Of a stretch of 64,000 nt of DNA, positions 20,787 through 29,768 are shown in pieces. The stretch comes from Achromobacter insuavis. GTDB lineage: Bacteria; Pseudomonadota; Gammaproteobacteria; Burkholderiales; Burkholderiaceae_B. The translations under genes were made by a program, and so were the position numbers. Position 1 is the stretch's first letter; each line of letters starts with the position of its first letter. The notes beneath the pieces were generated by a model. That model saw nothing but the letters and a program-made list of their open reading frames with translations. It searched no databases and was not told the origin of the DNA. The stretch covers positions 1-64,000 of the forward strand of contig NZ_CADIJR010000007.1 in assembly GCF_902859645.1 (NCBI RefSeq), written 5' to 3'.

Positions 20787-21473
20787 ATGACCCATATCCG
20801 TTTCCGTCCCGTCCGCGCCGCCGCGCCGTCCCTGCGCCGCGGGTTGGCCGTGCTAGCCCTGCCGCTGCTGCTGGCCGCCTGCGCCTCGTCGCCGCCGGTC
20901 CATTACTACACCCTGCAGGGGCCGGCGCCCCAGGCGCCGGCCGTGCCGCGCGCGGCGGCGCCGTTCCTGCTGGAAGTGCAGGGCGTCAACGTGGCGGCGC
21001 AGGCCGACCAGCCGCAACTGATGGTCCGCACCGGCGACGGCAGCGTGGCGGCGCTGTATTCGGAGCGCTGGAGCTCGCCGCTGGGCGACGAGATCCGGGG
21101 CGCCTTGTCCGATGCCCTCAAGCACGACCTGGGCGCGCTCGATGTGCAGGTGGTCAAGCCCGGTCCGTCCGCGCCGCTGTGGCGGGTGCAGACCGACGTG
21201 CAGCGCTTCGACCTGGTGTCGGGCCGCATGGCGCAGCTGGACGCCACCTGGCGGGTGCGGCCGGTCAACCTCAAGGGCAACGGCCTGCTGTGCCGCAGTG
21301 TCGTCACCGAAACCGTGTCCGAGGCCGGCGTGCCGGCGCTGGTCGCGGCGCAGCAGCGCGCGGTGGCGGCGCTGGCGGGCGCGATGGCATCCGCCATCCG
21401 CGGCCAGACGCCGGACAGCGCCGGCGCGGTGCAGATGCTGGGCTGCTCGCCGCTGCCCGAATCCGGCAAATAA
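20787..21473 (+). CDS. pqiC: PqiC-type membrane-integrity lipoprotein
   Basis: Outer-membrane lipoprotein, third part of the Pqi system, 228 residues. A signal peptide with lipobox LLAAC places the lipidated Cys at residue 32, after which comes [13 protein letters not shown], the typical start of the ABC-transport auxiliary (DUF330) domain. Later segments [15 protein letters not shown] and [10 protein letters not shown] fit that family. It starts 4 bases after pqiB, so it is translationally linked. Contact with the tip of PqiB is family knowledge. Confidence 0.9.
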   Translation: MTHIRFRPVRAAAPSLRRGLAVLALPLLLAACASSPPVHYYTLQGPAPQAPAVPRAAAPFLLEVQGVNVAAQADQPQLMVRTGDGSVAALYSERWSSPLGDEIRGALSDALKHDLGALDVQVVKPGPSAPLWRVQTDVQRFDLVSGRMAQLDATWRVRPVNLKGNGLLCRSVVTETVSEAGVPALVAAQQRAVAALAGAMASAIRGQTPDSAGAVQMLGCSPLPESGK

Positions 21474-21515
21474 AAAGGGACGGGCAGGATACCAAAACCT
21501 GCCGTGATCTCAACC

Positions 21516-21536
21516 GGTTAACCCCTAGGGTTAACC
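21516..21536. promoter_or_regulatory. 9-3-9 palindrome upstream of putA
   Basis: GGTTAACCC-CTA-GGGTTAACC is a perfect inverted repeat 105 bases before putA and 43 bases after pqiC. It may be an operator or a hairpin; no T-run follows. The GTTAACCC half also appears in the hairpin at 718-745. Confidence 0.4.
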
Positions 21537-21549
21537 TTAATACAAAGCC

Positions 21550-21559
21550 GGTTGCAACC
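21550..21559. promoter_or_regulatory. Putative PutA operator upstream of putA
   Basis: GGTTGCAACC is a perfect dyad containing GTTGCA, the hexamer shared by known E. coli PutA operators. It lies 82 bases before the putA start. PutA here retains its DNA-binding domain, so autoregulation is expected. Confidence 0.55.
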
Positions 21560-21584
21560 TGACTAGCATACGGTCCTACCGATG

Positions 21585-21606
21585 CCGGGCCCCCTTGCGG
21601 GCCCGG
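21585..21606 (+). other. GC-rich hairpin in the putA leader
   Basis: CCGGGCCC (21585-21592) pairs with GGGCCCGG (21599-21606) between the putative PutA site and the putA start. There is no T-run. It could be a boundary for pqiC transcription or a leader structure. Confidence 0.4.
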
Positions 21607-21641
21607 TGTGACCTCTGCCATGCGACAGGAAGCAATCTCTT

Positions 21642-24600
21642 ATGGCCAGCACCACCCTCGGCGTCAAGGTCGATGACGCGCTGCGCGACCGCCTGAAGGC
21701 CGCCGCGCAAAAACTCAATTGCACGCCCCACTGGCTGCACAAGCAGGCGATCCTCGCCTACCTGGACAAGATCGAGCGCGGCCACCTGCCGGCCGAGATG
21801 TCCCATCTGGGCGGCGAAGAGGGCGGCGATGAAGAGGGCGGCGAACAGCAGGCCGCCGCCACGCCACCGTTCTACGAATTCGGCCAGGACGTGCAACCGC
21901 AATCGGTGCTGCGCGCCGCCATCACCGCCGCCTACCGCCGCCCCGAGCCGGAGTGCGTGCCGCTGCTGCTGGGCCAGGCCCGCATGCCGAACCTGGAAAA
22001 GGTCCACGCGGTTGCCACCGATCTGGTCAAGAAGCTGCGCGGCAAGCGCACCGGCGGCGGGGTCGAGGGACTGATCCAGGAGTTTTCTCTGTCGAGCCAG
22101 GAAGGCGTGGCGCTGATGTGCCTGGCCGAGGCGCTGCTGCGCATTCCCGACCGCGCCACGCGCGATGCGCTGATCCGCGACAAGGTTTCCCGCGGCGACT
22201 GGAAGTCGCACATGGGCGGTTCGCAGTCGCTGTTCGTCAACGCCGCCACCTGGGGCCTGATGATCACCGGCAAGCTGGTGGCCGTGAGCAGCGAACAGTC
22301 GCTATCCAAGGCGCTGACGCGCCTGATCGGCAAGGGCGGCGAGCCGCTGGTGCGCAAGGGCGTGAACATCGCCATGCGCATGATGGGCGAGCAGTTCGTG
22401 TCGGGCCAGACCATCTCCGAGGCGCTGGCCAACAACCGCAAGATGGAAGGCCGCGGCTTCCGCTATTCCTACGACATGCTGGGCGAGGCCGCCACCACGG
22501 CCGAGGACGCCGACCGCTATTACGCCTCGTACGAGCAGGCCATCCACGCCATCGGCAAGGCCGCCGCCGGCCGCGGCATCTATGAAGGCCCGGGCATTTC
22601 CATCAAGCTGTCGGCGCTGCACCCGCGCTATTCGCGTGCCCAGCGCGAGCGCGTCATGGCCGAGCTGCTGCCGCGCGTGAAGGCGCTGACCATCCTGGCG
22701 CGCAGCTACGACATTGGCCTGAACATCGACGCCGAAGAGGCCGATCGCCTGGAGATCTCGCTGGACCTGCTGGAGGCGCTGTGCTTCACACCCGAGCTGG
22801 AAGGCTGGAGCGGCATCGGCTTCGTCATCCAGGCCTACCAGAAGCGCGCGCCATTCGTGATCGACTACGTCATCGACCTGGCCCGCCGCAGCCGCCATCG
22901 CGTGATGGTGCGCCTGGTCAAGGGCGCCTATTGGGACAGCGAGATCAAGCGCGCCCAGGTCGACGGCCTGGAAGGCTATCCGGTCTACACCCGCAAGGTC
23001 TACACCGATGTGGCCTACCTGGCCTGCGCCCGCAAGCTGCTGGGCGCGCCGGAAGCCGTGTACCCGCAGTTCGCCACCCATAACGCCTACACGCTGGCGG
23101 CGATCTACCAGCTGGCCGGCCAGAACTACTACCCGGGCCAGTATGAATTCCAGTGCCTGCACGGCATGGGCGAACCGCTGTACGACGAGGTGGTCGGACC
23201 GCTGGCGCAGGGCAAGCTGAACCGCCCCTGCCGCATCTACGCCCCGGTCGGCACGCACGAAACGCTGCTGGCCTACCTGGTGCGCCGCCTGCTGGAGAAC
23301 GGCGCCAACACCTCGTTCGTCAACCTCATCGGCGACGAGAGCATTCCGGTCGAGACGCTGGTGGCCGATCCGGTCGAGGCCGCCTCGCGCATCGTGCCGC
23401 TGGGCGCGCCGCACGAGAAGATCCCGCTGCCGCGCGAGCTGTACGGCAATCCGCAGCAGGGCGCGCGCGCCAACTCCGCCGGCCTGGACCTGAGCAACGA
23501 ACACCGCCTGGGCTCGCTGTCGGCCGCGCTGCTGACCAGCGCCGCCACGCCCTGGCGCGCCGCGCCCATGCTGGGCGAGGGCGACGGCGCCTGGGACATG
23601 GCCCGCGCCATCGAAGTGCGCAATCCCGCCAACCTGCGCGACGTGGTCGGCCATGTCATCGAGGCCAACGGCGAGGAAGCCGAGGTGGCCCTGCGCGCCG
23701 CCGCCAACGCCGCGCCCATCTGGCAATCGACCCCGGTGGCCGAGCGCGCGCAATGCCTGCGCCGCGCCGCCCAGTTGCTGGAAGAGCAGATGCAGACCCT
23801 GCTGGGCCTGATCGTGCGCGAGGCCGGCAAGTCGCTGCCCAACGCCATCGCCGAAGTGCGCGAGGCGGTGGACTTCCTGCGCTACTACGCCGACCAGGCC
23901 GACCGCGAATTCAGCAACGACACGCACCGCCCGCTGGGCACCGTGCTGTGCATCAGTCCGTGGAATTTCCCGCTGGCCATCTTCACCGGCCAGGTCGCGG
24001 CCGCGCTGGCCGCCGGCAACACCGTGCTGGCCAAGCCCGCCGAGCAGACGCCGCTGATCGCGGCGCAGGCGGTGGCGATCCTGCGCGCCGCCGGCGTGCC
24101 GCCCGGCGCGGTGCAACTGCTGCCGGGCCGCGGCGAGACCGTCGGCGCGCAACTGGTGGCCAGCCCCGGCGTGCGCGGCGTGATGTTCACCGGTTCCACC
24201 GACGTGGCGCGCATCATCGCGCGCACGCTGGCCGACCGCCTGGACGATGACGGCCACACCATTCCGCTGATCGCCGAGACCGGCGGCCAGAACGCCATGG
24301 TGGTGGATTCGTCGGCGCTGTCCGAGCAGGTGGTGTTCGACGTGCTCAGCTCGGCCTTCGATTCGGCCGGCCAGCGCTGCTCGGCGCTGCGCGTGCTGTG
24401 CGTGCAGGAAGACAACGCCGATCACGTCCTGACGATGCTGCGCGGCGCGATGCGCGAGCTGAGCGTGGGCAACCCGGACCGCTTGTCGGTCGACGTCGGC
24501 CCGGTCATCGACACCGAGGCGCGCAACGGCATCCAGCGTCACATCGACACGATGCGCACGGCGGGCCACCGCGTCGACCAGGTCGAGCTGAACGGCGAAT

Positions 24601-25463
24601 GCCGCCACGGCACCTTCGTGGCGCCCACCATCATCGAGATCGACCACATCAGCGAGCTGACCCGCGAGGTGTTCGGCCCGGTGCTGCACGTGGTGCGCTA
24701 CGCCCGCGACGAGCTGGACGCGTTGCTGGACGCCGTCAACGGCACCGGCTACGGCCTGACGTTCGGCGTGCACACCCGCATCGACGAAACCATCGCCCAC
24801 GTGACCGGCCAGGTCCACGCCGGCAACGTCTACGTCAACCGCAACATCGTCGGCGCCGTGGTCGGCGTGCAGCCCTTCGGCGGCGAGTGCCTGTCGGGCA
24901 CCGGTCCCAAGGCTGGCGGCCCGCTGTATATGTACCGCCTGCTGGGAACGCGCCCCGAGGGCCTGCCGCCGGCGCTGGACGCGGCGGCGCCGCTGCCGCA
25001 GCGCATCGCGCTGCCGGGCCCCACGGGCGAGACCAACACCTATCTGGTCGAGCCGCGCGGCGCGGTCTATTGCGTGGCTGCCACCGAGGCCGGCGCGCGC
25101 GCGCAGTGGTCGGCGGCGCGGCTGACCGGCAACCACGCCTGGTTCGCGGATACGCCCGCGGCGCAGGCGCTGCTGGCCACGCTGGATGCCGAGCAGCAGG
25201 GCCAGGCGGGCATCCTGGCGGATGCCGAGGTCGACCAGGCCGATTACCAGGCGGTGCTGTTCGAAGGCGACGGCGACGCGCTGCGCGCCCTGAATCAGCG
25301 CATCGCGCAGCGTCCCGGCGCGATCCTGGCGGTACACGGCCTGACCTCGGATGCGCTGGCGGCCGGCGTCTCGTATGTGCCGGAGCGCCTATTGACCGAG
25401 CGCTCCATCAGCGTCAACACGGCCGCGGCCGGCGGTAACGCCAGCCTCATGACCATCGGCTGA
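21642..25463 (+). CDS. putA: Trifunctional PutA: proline dehydrogenase / P5C dehydrogenase / repressor
   Basis: Oxidises proline to glutamate in two steps and represses its own regulon when not membrane-bound. 1273 residues. Residues 1-50 form a ribbon-helix-helix DNA-binding domain (TTLGVKVDDALRDRLKAAA, then TPHWLHKQAI). An acidic linker and helical region precede the FAD proline dehydrogenase barrel at roughly 200-560. The aldehyde dehydrogenase domain at about 640-1120 has the general base Glu879 in AETGGQNAMVV and the catalytic Cys913 in GQRCSALR. A C-terminal domain follows, as in long type B PutAs. AGGAAG (21627-21632) precedes the ATG. The downstream transporter operon carries similar operator motifs. 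Confidence 0.97.
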   Translation: MASTTLGVKVDDALRDRLKAAAQKLNCTPHWLHKQAILAYLDKIERGHLPAEMSHLGGEEGGDEEGGEQQAAATPPFYEFGQDVQPQSVLRAAITAAYRRPEPECVPLLLGQARMPNLEKVHAVATDLVKKLRGKRTGGGVEGLIQEFSLSSQEGVALMCLAEALLRIPDRATRDALIRDKVSRGDWKSHMGGSQSLFVNAATWGLMITGKLVAVSSEQSLSKALTRLIGKGGEPLVRKGVNIAMRMMGEQFVSGQTISEALANNRKMEGRGFRYSYDMLGEAATTAEDADRYYASYEQAIHAIGKAAAGRGIYEGPGISIKLSALHPRYSRAQRERVMAELLPRVKALTILARSYDIGLNIDAEEADRLEISLDLLEALCFTPELEGWSGIGFVIQAYQKRAPFVIDYVIDLARRSRHRVMVRLVKGAYWDSEIKRAQVDGLEGYPVYTRKVYTDVAYLACARKLLGAPEAVYPQFATHNAYTLAAIYQLAGQNYYPGQYEFQCLHGMGEPLYDEVVGPLAQGKLNRPCRIYAPVGTHETLLAYLVRRLLENGANTSFVNLIGDESIPVETLVADPVEAASRIVPLGAPHEKIPLPRELYGNPQQGARANSAGLDLSNEHRLGSLSAALLTSAATPWRAAPMLGEGDGAWDMARAIEVRNPANLRDVVGHVIEANGEEAEVALRAAANAAPIWQSTPVAERAQCLRRAAQLLEEQMQTLLGLIVREAGKSLPNAIAEVREAVDFLRYYADQADREFSNDTHRPLGTVLCISPWNFPLAIFTGQVAAALAAGNTVLAKPAEQTPLIAAQAVAILRAAGVPPGAVQLLPGRGETVGAQLVASPGVRGVMFTGSTDVARIIARTLADRLDDDGHTIPLIAETGGQNAMVVDSSALSEQVVFDVLSSAFDSAGQRCSALRVLCVQEDNADHVLTMLRGAMRELSVGNPDRLSVDVGPVIDTEARNGIQRHIDTMRTAGHRVDQVELNGECRHGTFVAPTIIEIDHISELTREVFGPVLHVVRYARDELDALLDAVNGTGYGLTFGVHTRIDETIAHVTGQVHAGNVYVNRNIVGAVVGVQPFGGECLSGTGPKAGGPLYMYRLLGTRPEGLPPALDAAAPLPQRIALPGPTGETNTYLVEPRGAVYCVAATEAGARAQWSAARLTGNHAWFADTPAAQALLATLDAEQQGQAGILADAEVDQADYQAVLFEGDGDALRALNQRIAQRPGAILAVHGLTSDALAAGVSYVPERLLTERSISVNTAAAGGNASLMTIG

Positions 25464-25477
25464 GGGTGACCGAGGGG

Positions 25478-25501
25478 TAACCCTTGGGAAACCAAGGGTT
25501 A
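25478..25501 (+). terminator. GAAA-tetraloop hairpin after putA
   Basis: TAACCCTTGG (25478-25487) pairs perfectly with CCAAGGGTTA (25492-25501) around a GAAA loop, 15 bases after the putA stop. The following TCTCCAATATCTCG is only mildly T-rich, so termination is plausible but not certain. Confidence 0.55.
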
Positions 25502-25518
25502 TCTCCAATATCTCGTGA

Positions 25519-25570
25519 GGTTGCACTGGAAGCAAAATCCGGTCGCACCTGAAGTTCGATTGTGGCAACC
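25519..25570. promoter_or_regulatory. Cluster of PutA-operator-like motifs upstream of the transporter operon
   Basis: GGTTGCAC at 25519-25526, GGTCGCACC at 25541-25549 and, in the opposite sense, GGCAACC at 25564-25570 (GGTTGCC on the other strand) are spaced 22-23 bases, about two helical turns. GTTGCA is the core of known PutA sites. They lie 80-130 bases before the binding-protein gene, where a promoter is expected. Confidence 0.5.
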
Positions 25571-25651
25571 CGGCAATCGCACTCAAATAGAAAGACCTGG
25601 CCCAAAAGCCCAGGTATAACAAAGCCACATCCGACATACCGGAGGATTCCA

Positions 25652-26797
25652 ATGAAGTTTCGCACCACTTTGAAGCTTGTCGCCGCCAGCATCGCCGCCG
25701 TCGGCATGGCCGCCGCCGCGCAGGCCGCCGACATCAAGTTCGGCTTTGCCGCGCCCCTGACCGGTCCCCAGTCGCACTATGGCGAGGACATGCAGAACGG
25801 CCTGAACCTGGCGCTGGAAGAAGCCAACAAGAAGGGCATCAAGATCGACGGCCAGCCGGCCAAGTTCGTGCTGGTGTCGCGTGATGACCAGGCCGACCCG
25901 CGCGTCGGCGTGCAGGTGGCGCAGCAGCTGGTCGACGAGAATGTCGTCGGCATCCTGGGCCACTTCAATTCGGGCACCACGATCCCCGCGTCGCGCGTCT
26001 ACCACGAAGCCGGCCTGCCGCAGATCGCCATGGCGACCTCGCCCGAGTACACCAAGCAGGGCTACGAAACCACCTTCCGCATGATGACCAGCGATACCCA
26101 GCAGGGCGCCGCGGTCGGCAAGTTCATGGTGCAGAGCCTGAAGGCCAAGAAGGTCGCGATCATCGACGACCGCACCGCCTACGGCCAGGGCCTGGCCGAC
26201 GAGGTCGAGAAGGCCGTCAAGGCCGCCGGCGGCCAGGTGGTGCGCCGCGAGTACACGACCGACAAGGCCAACGACTTCACGGCTATCCTGACCAACATCA
26301 AGGGCTCGGCGCCCGACGCCATCTTCTACGGCGGCCTGGACGCCCAGTCCGGCCCGATGAAGCGCCAACTGGCCACGCTCGGCCTGAAGTCGCCGCTGGT
26401 TTCGGGCGAAATGACCCGCAGCGACACCTTCATCAAGCTGGCTGGCGACGCCGCCGACGGCACCTTCGCCTCGCTGGCCGGCGTGCCGCTGGACAAGATG
26501 GCCGCGGGCAAGGACTTCGAGCAGCGCTACCAGGCCCGCTTCAAGAAGGCCCCCGGCGTCTACGCGCCCTACGCCTATGACGGCGCCTGGAACATGATCA
26601 GCGCCATCGAAGCCGCCGGCTCGGCCAAGCCCGAGAAGTACCTGCCGGAACTGGCCAAGCTGAACCGCAAGGGCGCGACCAGCGAGCACATCGCCTACGA
26701 CAAGAACGGCGATCTGAAGGAAATCTCGGTCACCATCTACGAAGTCAAGAATGGCAAGTGGGAGATGGTTGAAACGATGGTCAGCCAGGCCAACTAA
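25652..26797 (+). CDS. Branched-chain-type amino-acid ABC transporter, periplasmic binding protein
   Basis: Periplasmic solute receptor (LivJ/LivK family) of 381 residues. The signal peptide is cleaved after AQA at 23-25. The mature protein opens ADIKFGFAAPLTGPQSHYGED and contains GILGHFNSGTTIPAS, MATSPEYTKQGY and YAYDGAWNM (quoted in parts), the usual ligand-loop positions for alpha-amino group binding. GGAGG six bases before the ATG supports the start. It heads a five-gene operon and follows putA, with PutA-like sites between, so proline or related amino acids are candidate ligands besides Leu/Ile/Val. A stem-loop follows the gene and probably protects the abundant first message. Confidence 0.9.
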   Translation: MKFRTTLKLVAASIAAVGMAAAAQAADIKFGFAAPLTGPQSHYGEDMQNGLNLALEEANKKGIKIDGQPAKFVLVSRDDQADPRVGVQVAQQLVDENVVGILGHFNSGTTIPASRVYHEAGLPQIAMATSPEYTKQGYETTFRMMTSDTQQGAAVGKFMVQSLKAKKVAIIDDRTAYGQGLADEVEKAVKAAGGQVVRREYTTDKANDFTAILTNIKGSAPDAIFYGGLDAQSGPMKRQLATLGLKSPLVSGEMTRSDTFIKLAGDAADGTFASLAGVPLDKMAAGKDFEQRYQARFKKAPGVYAPYAYDGAWNMISAIEAAGSAKPEKYLPELAKLNRKGATSEHIAYDKNGDLKEISVTIYEVKNGKWEMVETMVSQAN

Positions 26798-26810
26798 GGC
26801 CGCCTGACCC

Positions 26811-26840
26811 GGCCAGGACGCGGCGCCGCCGCGCCTGGCC
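26811..26840 (+). other. Intercistronic hairpin after the binding-protein gene
   Basis: GGCCAGG (26811-26817) pairs with CCTGGCC (26834-26840), continued by CGCGG and CCGCG with a one-base bulge. It lies in the 159-base gap before livH, a position where such hairpins commonly raise binding-protein mRNA over permease mRNA. Confidence 0.6.
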
Positions 26841-26956
26841 ATCTTGACCCCGCGCGCGCCGCCCGGCGCGGCGGCGATTTGCGCGAAGGCGGCCCCCGGG
26901 CCGCGCCGCATCCGATTCTCGCGCGATTTTTCCCAGGCTTATTTCCCACGGCCCCT

Positions 26957-27886
26957 ATGGATATCTTCATTCAACAACTGATTAACGGCGTCACGCTCGG
27001 CAGCGTGTACGCCCTGGTCGCCCTTGGCTACACCATGGTGTACGGCATCATCGGGCTGATCAACTTCGCGCATGGCGACGTCGTCATGATCGGCGCGATG
27101 GCGGCGACCACGATCGCCATCTCGCTGGTCGGCGGCGACCCGTCCGCGTCCGCCTTCCTGGTGCTGGGCCTGGGCCTGCTGGTGTCCGTGCCGCTGTGCA
27201 TGGCCGTGGGCTGGACCGCCGAGCGCGTGGCCTACCGGCCGCTGCGCCGCGCCCCGCGCCTGGCCGCCCTGATCACCGCCATCGGCGTGTCGATCATCCT
27301 GCAGAACGTGGCGATGATGGGCTGGGGCCGCAACTACCTGAACTTCCCGCAGGTGCTGACGCCGCAGGTGTTCGAGATCTTCGGCGCCCGCATGAGCACG
27401 CTGCAGATCGCCATCGTCGCGATTGCCGCGCTGATCATGGGCGGGCTGCTGGCCGTGGTGCACAAGACGCGCCTGGGCACCGCCATGCGCGCCACCGCGC
27501 AGAACCGCGAGGTGGCCGGCCTGATGGGCGTGAACATCAACACCGTGATTTCGGCGGCGTTCCTGATCGGCTCGGCGCTGGCCGCCGTGGCCGGCATGAT
27601 GGTCGCCACCTACTACGGCGTGTCGCAGTACACCATGGGCTTCATGCTGGGCCTGAAGGCCTTCACGGCCGCGGTGCTGGGCGGCATCGGCAACCTGGTC
27701 GGCGCCATGGCGGGCGGCCTCTTGCTGGGCATCATCGAATCGCTGGGCGCCGGCTACATCGGCGACCTGACCGGCGGCTTCCTGGGCAGCCACTACCAGG
27801 ACGTGTTCGCGTTCTTCGTGCTGGTGCTGGTGCTGATCTTCCGTCCGTCCGGCCTGCTGGGCGAACGCGTGGGGGACCGCGCATGA
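26957..27886 (+). CDS. livH: ABC transporter permease LivH
   Basis: Inner-membrane permease of 309 residues with about eight helices. The start MDIFIQQLINGVTLGSVYAL and the segments YGIIGLINFAHGDV and GGIGNLVGAMAGG are diagnostic of LivH/BraD. Upstream in-frame codons from 26879 exist but would add a non-conserved leader, so the ATG at 26957 is chosen; its ribosome site is weak. Its TGA overlaps the ATG of livM. It acts with LivM as the heterodimeric channel. Confidence 0.94.
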   Translation: MDIFIQQLINGVTLGSVYALVALGYTMVYGIIGLINFAHGDVVMIGAMAATTIAISLVGGDPSASAFLVLGLGLLVSVPLCMAVGWTAERVAYRPLRRAPRLAALITAIGVSIILQNVAMMGWGRNYLNFPQVLTPQVFEIFGARMSTLQIAIVAIAALIMGGLLAVVHKTRLGTAMRATAQNREVAGLMGVNINTVISAAFLIGSALAAVAGMMVATYYGVSQYTMGFMLGLKAFTAAVLGGIGNLVGAMAGGLLLGIIESLGAGYIGDLTGGFLGSHYQDVFAFFVLVLVLIFRPSGLLGERVGDRA

Positions 27887-28971
27887 GCACCACCCTGAAA
27901 AACAGCGGGCTGTCGACCCGCAACCTGATCGGCATCGCGCTGATCGGCATCGTGCTGGCGGTGCTGCCGTTCGTGATCGGCATGGCCGGCCAGAGCTGGG
28001 TCCGCATCCTGAACTTCGCGCTGCTGTACGTGATGCTGTCGCTGGGCCTGAACATCGTGGTGGGCTTCGCCGGCCTGCTGGACCTGGGCTATATCGCGTT
28101 CTACGCGGTGGGCGCCTACACCTGGGCGCTGCTGGCCTCGCCGCACTTCGGCCTGCACCTGCCGTTCTGGGCGATCCTGCCGATCGCGCTGGCGGTGGCG
28201 TGCCTGTTCGGGGTGCTGCTGGGGGCGCCGACGCTCAAGTTGCGCGGCGATTACCTGGCCATCGTGACGCTGGGCTTCGGCGAGATCATCCGCATCTTCC
28301 TGAACAACCTGAACGCGCCGGTCAACATCACCAACGGCCCGCAGGGCATCAACCGCATCGATACGTTCAAGGTGGGCGAGTTCGCCTTCGGCCGCACGGA
28401 AAGCCTGCTGGGCATCCGCGTGACCGGGCCGGAGAAGTACTACTACCTGCTGCTGGCGCTGACGCTGATCATCATCCTGGTGTGCGTGCGGCTGCAGAAC
28501 TCGCGCATCGGCCGCGCCTGGGAAGCCATCCGTGAAGACGAGATCGCCGCCAAGGCGATGGGCATCAACACCCGCAACATCAAGCTGCTGGCCTTCGCCA
28601 TGGGCGCCTCGTTCGGCGGCGTGGCGGGCGCGCTGTTCGCGTCGATGCAGGGCTTCGTCAGCCCCGAGAGCTTCTCGCTGATGGAATCGATCTCGATCCT
28701 GTGCATGGTGGTGCTGGGCGGCATGGGCCACATCCCGGGCGTGATCCTGGGCGCGCTGATCCTGGCCGCGCTGCCTGAGTTCCTGCGCGCCGTGGTCGAG
28801 CCGGTGCAGCACATGCTGTTCGGCGCCGTGGTGCTGGATCCCGAGGGCATCCGCATGCTGCTGTTCGGCCTGGCGATGGTGTGCGTGATGCTGTTCCGTC
28901 CCGCCGGCCTGTGGCCGTCCGCCGTGCGCAAGCGCGAGCTGGCCACCAAGACCCAGGGAGGCGCGGCATGA
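27883..28971 (+). CDS. livM: ABC transporter permease LivM
   Basis: Second inner-membrane permease, 362 residues with about ten helices. Recognised by LSLGLNIVVGFAGLLDLGY, LKLRGDYLAIVTLGFGEI and RAWEAIREDEIAAKAMGIN (the EAA-like loop contacting the ATPases). It overlaps livH by 4 bases (ATGA) and livG by 4 bases, so all are translationally coupled. The C-terminus ends in a short charged cytoplasmic tail. Confidence 0.95.
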   Translation: MSTTLKNSGLSTRNLIGIALIGIVLAVLPFVIGMAGQSWVRILNFALLYVMLSLGLNIVVGFAGLLDLGYIAFYAVGAYTWALLASPHFGLHLPFWAILPIALAVACLFGVLLGAPTLKLRGDYLAIVTLGFGEIIRIFLNNLNAPVNITNGPQGINRIDTFKVGEFAFGRTESLLGIRVTGPEKYYYLLLALTLIIILVCVRLQNSRIGRAWEAIREDEIAAKAMGINTRNIKLLAFAMGASFGGVAGALFASMQGFVSPESFSLMESISILCMVVLGGMGHIPGVILGALILAALPEFLRAVVEPVQHMLFGAVVLDPEGIRMLLFGLAMVCVMLFRPAGLWPSAVRKRELATKTQGGAA

Positions 28972-29768
28972 GCAAGTTGCTGCAAGCCCAGGGACTGGGC
29001 AAACGCTTCGGCGGCCTGCAGGCCTTGTCGGACGTCAGCTTCGATATCGAGCAGGGCGAGATCTACGGCCTGATCGGGCCCAACGGCGCGGGCAAGACCA
29101 CGCTGTTCAACGTGCTCACGGGCCTCTACATCCCGGAAGACGGCAGCTGCACCTTCAACGGCGTGTCGATGTCGGGCAAGAAGCCGCACGAGGTGGCCTA
29201 TGCCGGCCTGGCGCGGACCTTCCAGAATATCCGCCTGTTCGCCAACCTGAGCGCGATCGAGAACGTCATGATCGGCCGCCACATGCGCACCCGCGCCGGC
29301 GTGCTGGGCGCGGTGTTCCGCACCCGCGGCACGCGCGCCGAGGAAGCCGCCATCGAGGCCCGCGCCCAGGAGCTGCTGGACTACGTCGGCATCGGCCACC
29401 GCGCCAACGACGTGGCGCGCTCGCTGCCGTACGGCGACCAGCGCCGCCTGGAGATCGCGCGCGCCCTGGCGACCGACCCGAAGCTGCTGGCGCTGGACGA
29501 GCCGGCCGCCGGCATGAACGCCTCGGAAACGGTGGTGCTGCGCAAGCTGATCGAGAAGATCCGCGACGACGGCGTCACGGTGCTGCTGATCGAGCACGAC
29601 ATGAAGCTGGTCATGGGCCTGTGCGATCGCGTGCTGGTGCTGGAATACGGCAAGGTGCTGGCCATGGGCAAACCCGCCCAGGTGCAGCGCGACCCCAAGG
29701 TCATTGAAGCGTATCTGGGCGCGGGCGCCGCCCAGGATCCGCTGATTCATCAGGAGCGCCCGGCATGA
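28968..29768 (+). CDS. livG: ABC transporter ATP-binding protein LivG
   Basis: Cytoplasmic ATPase of 266 residues. Walker A GPNGAGKT at 37-44, a family-typical LPYGDQRRLEIARAL in place of LSGGQ, Walker B LLALDEPAAGMN, and the H-loop in LIEHDMKLVMGL. The C-terminal region includes the LivG-specific stretch LGAGAAQDPLIHQ. GGGAGG seven bases before the ATG is a good ribosome site. It overlaps livM and livF by 4 bases each. Confidence 0.95.
   Translation: MSKLLQAQGLGKRFGGLQALSDVSFDIEQGEIYGLIGPNGAGKTTLFNVLTGLYIPEDGSCTFNGVSMSGKKPHEVAYAGLARTFQNIRLFANLSAIENVMIGRHMRTRAGVLGAVFRTRGTRAEEAAIEARAQELLDYVGIGHRANDVARSLPYGDQRRLEIARALATDPKLLALDEPAAGMNASETVVLRKLIEKIRDDGVTVLLIEHDMKLVMGLCDRVLVLEYGKVLAMGKPAQVQRDPKVIEAYLGAGAAQDPLIHQERPA

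Noticed and set aside
22302-25337. A 1011-codon open frame antisense to putA
   Set aside because: No recognisable domain; mirror of the putA codon pattern.
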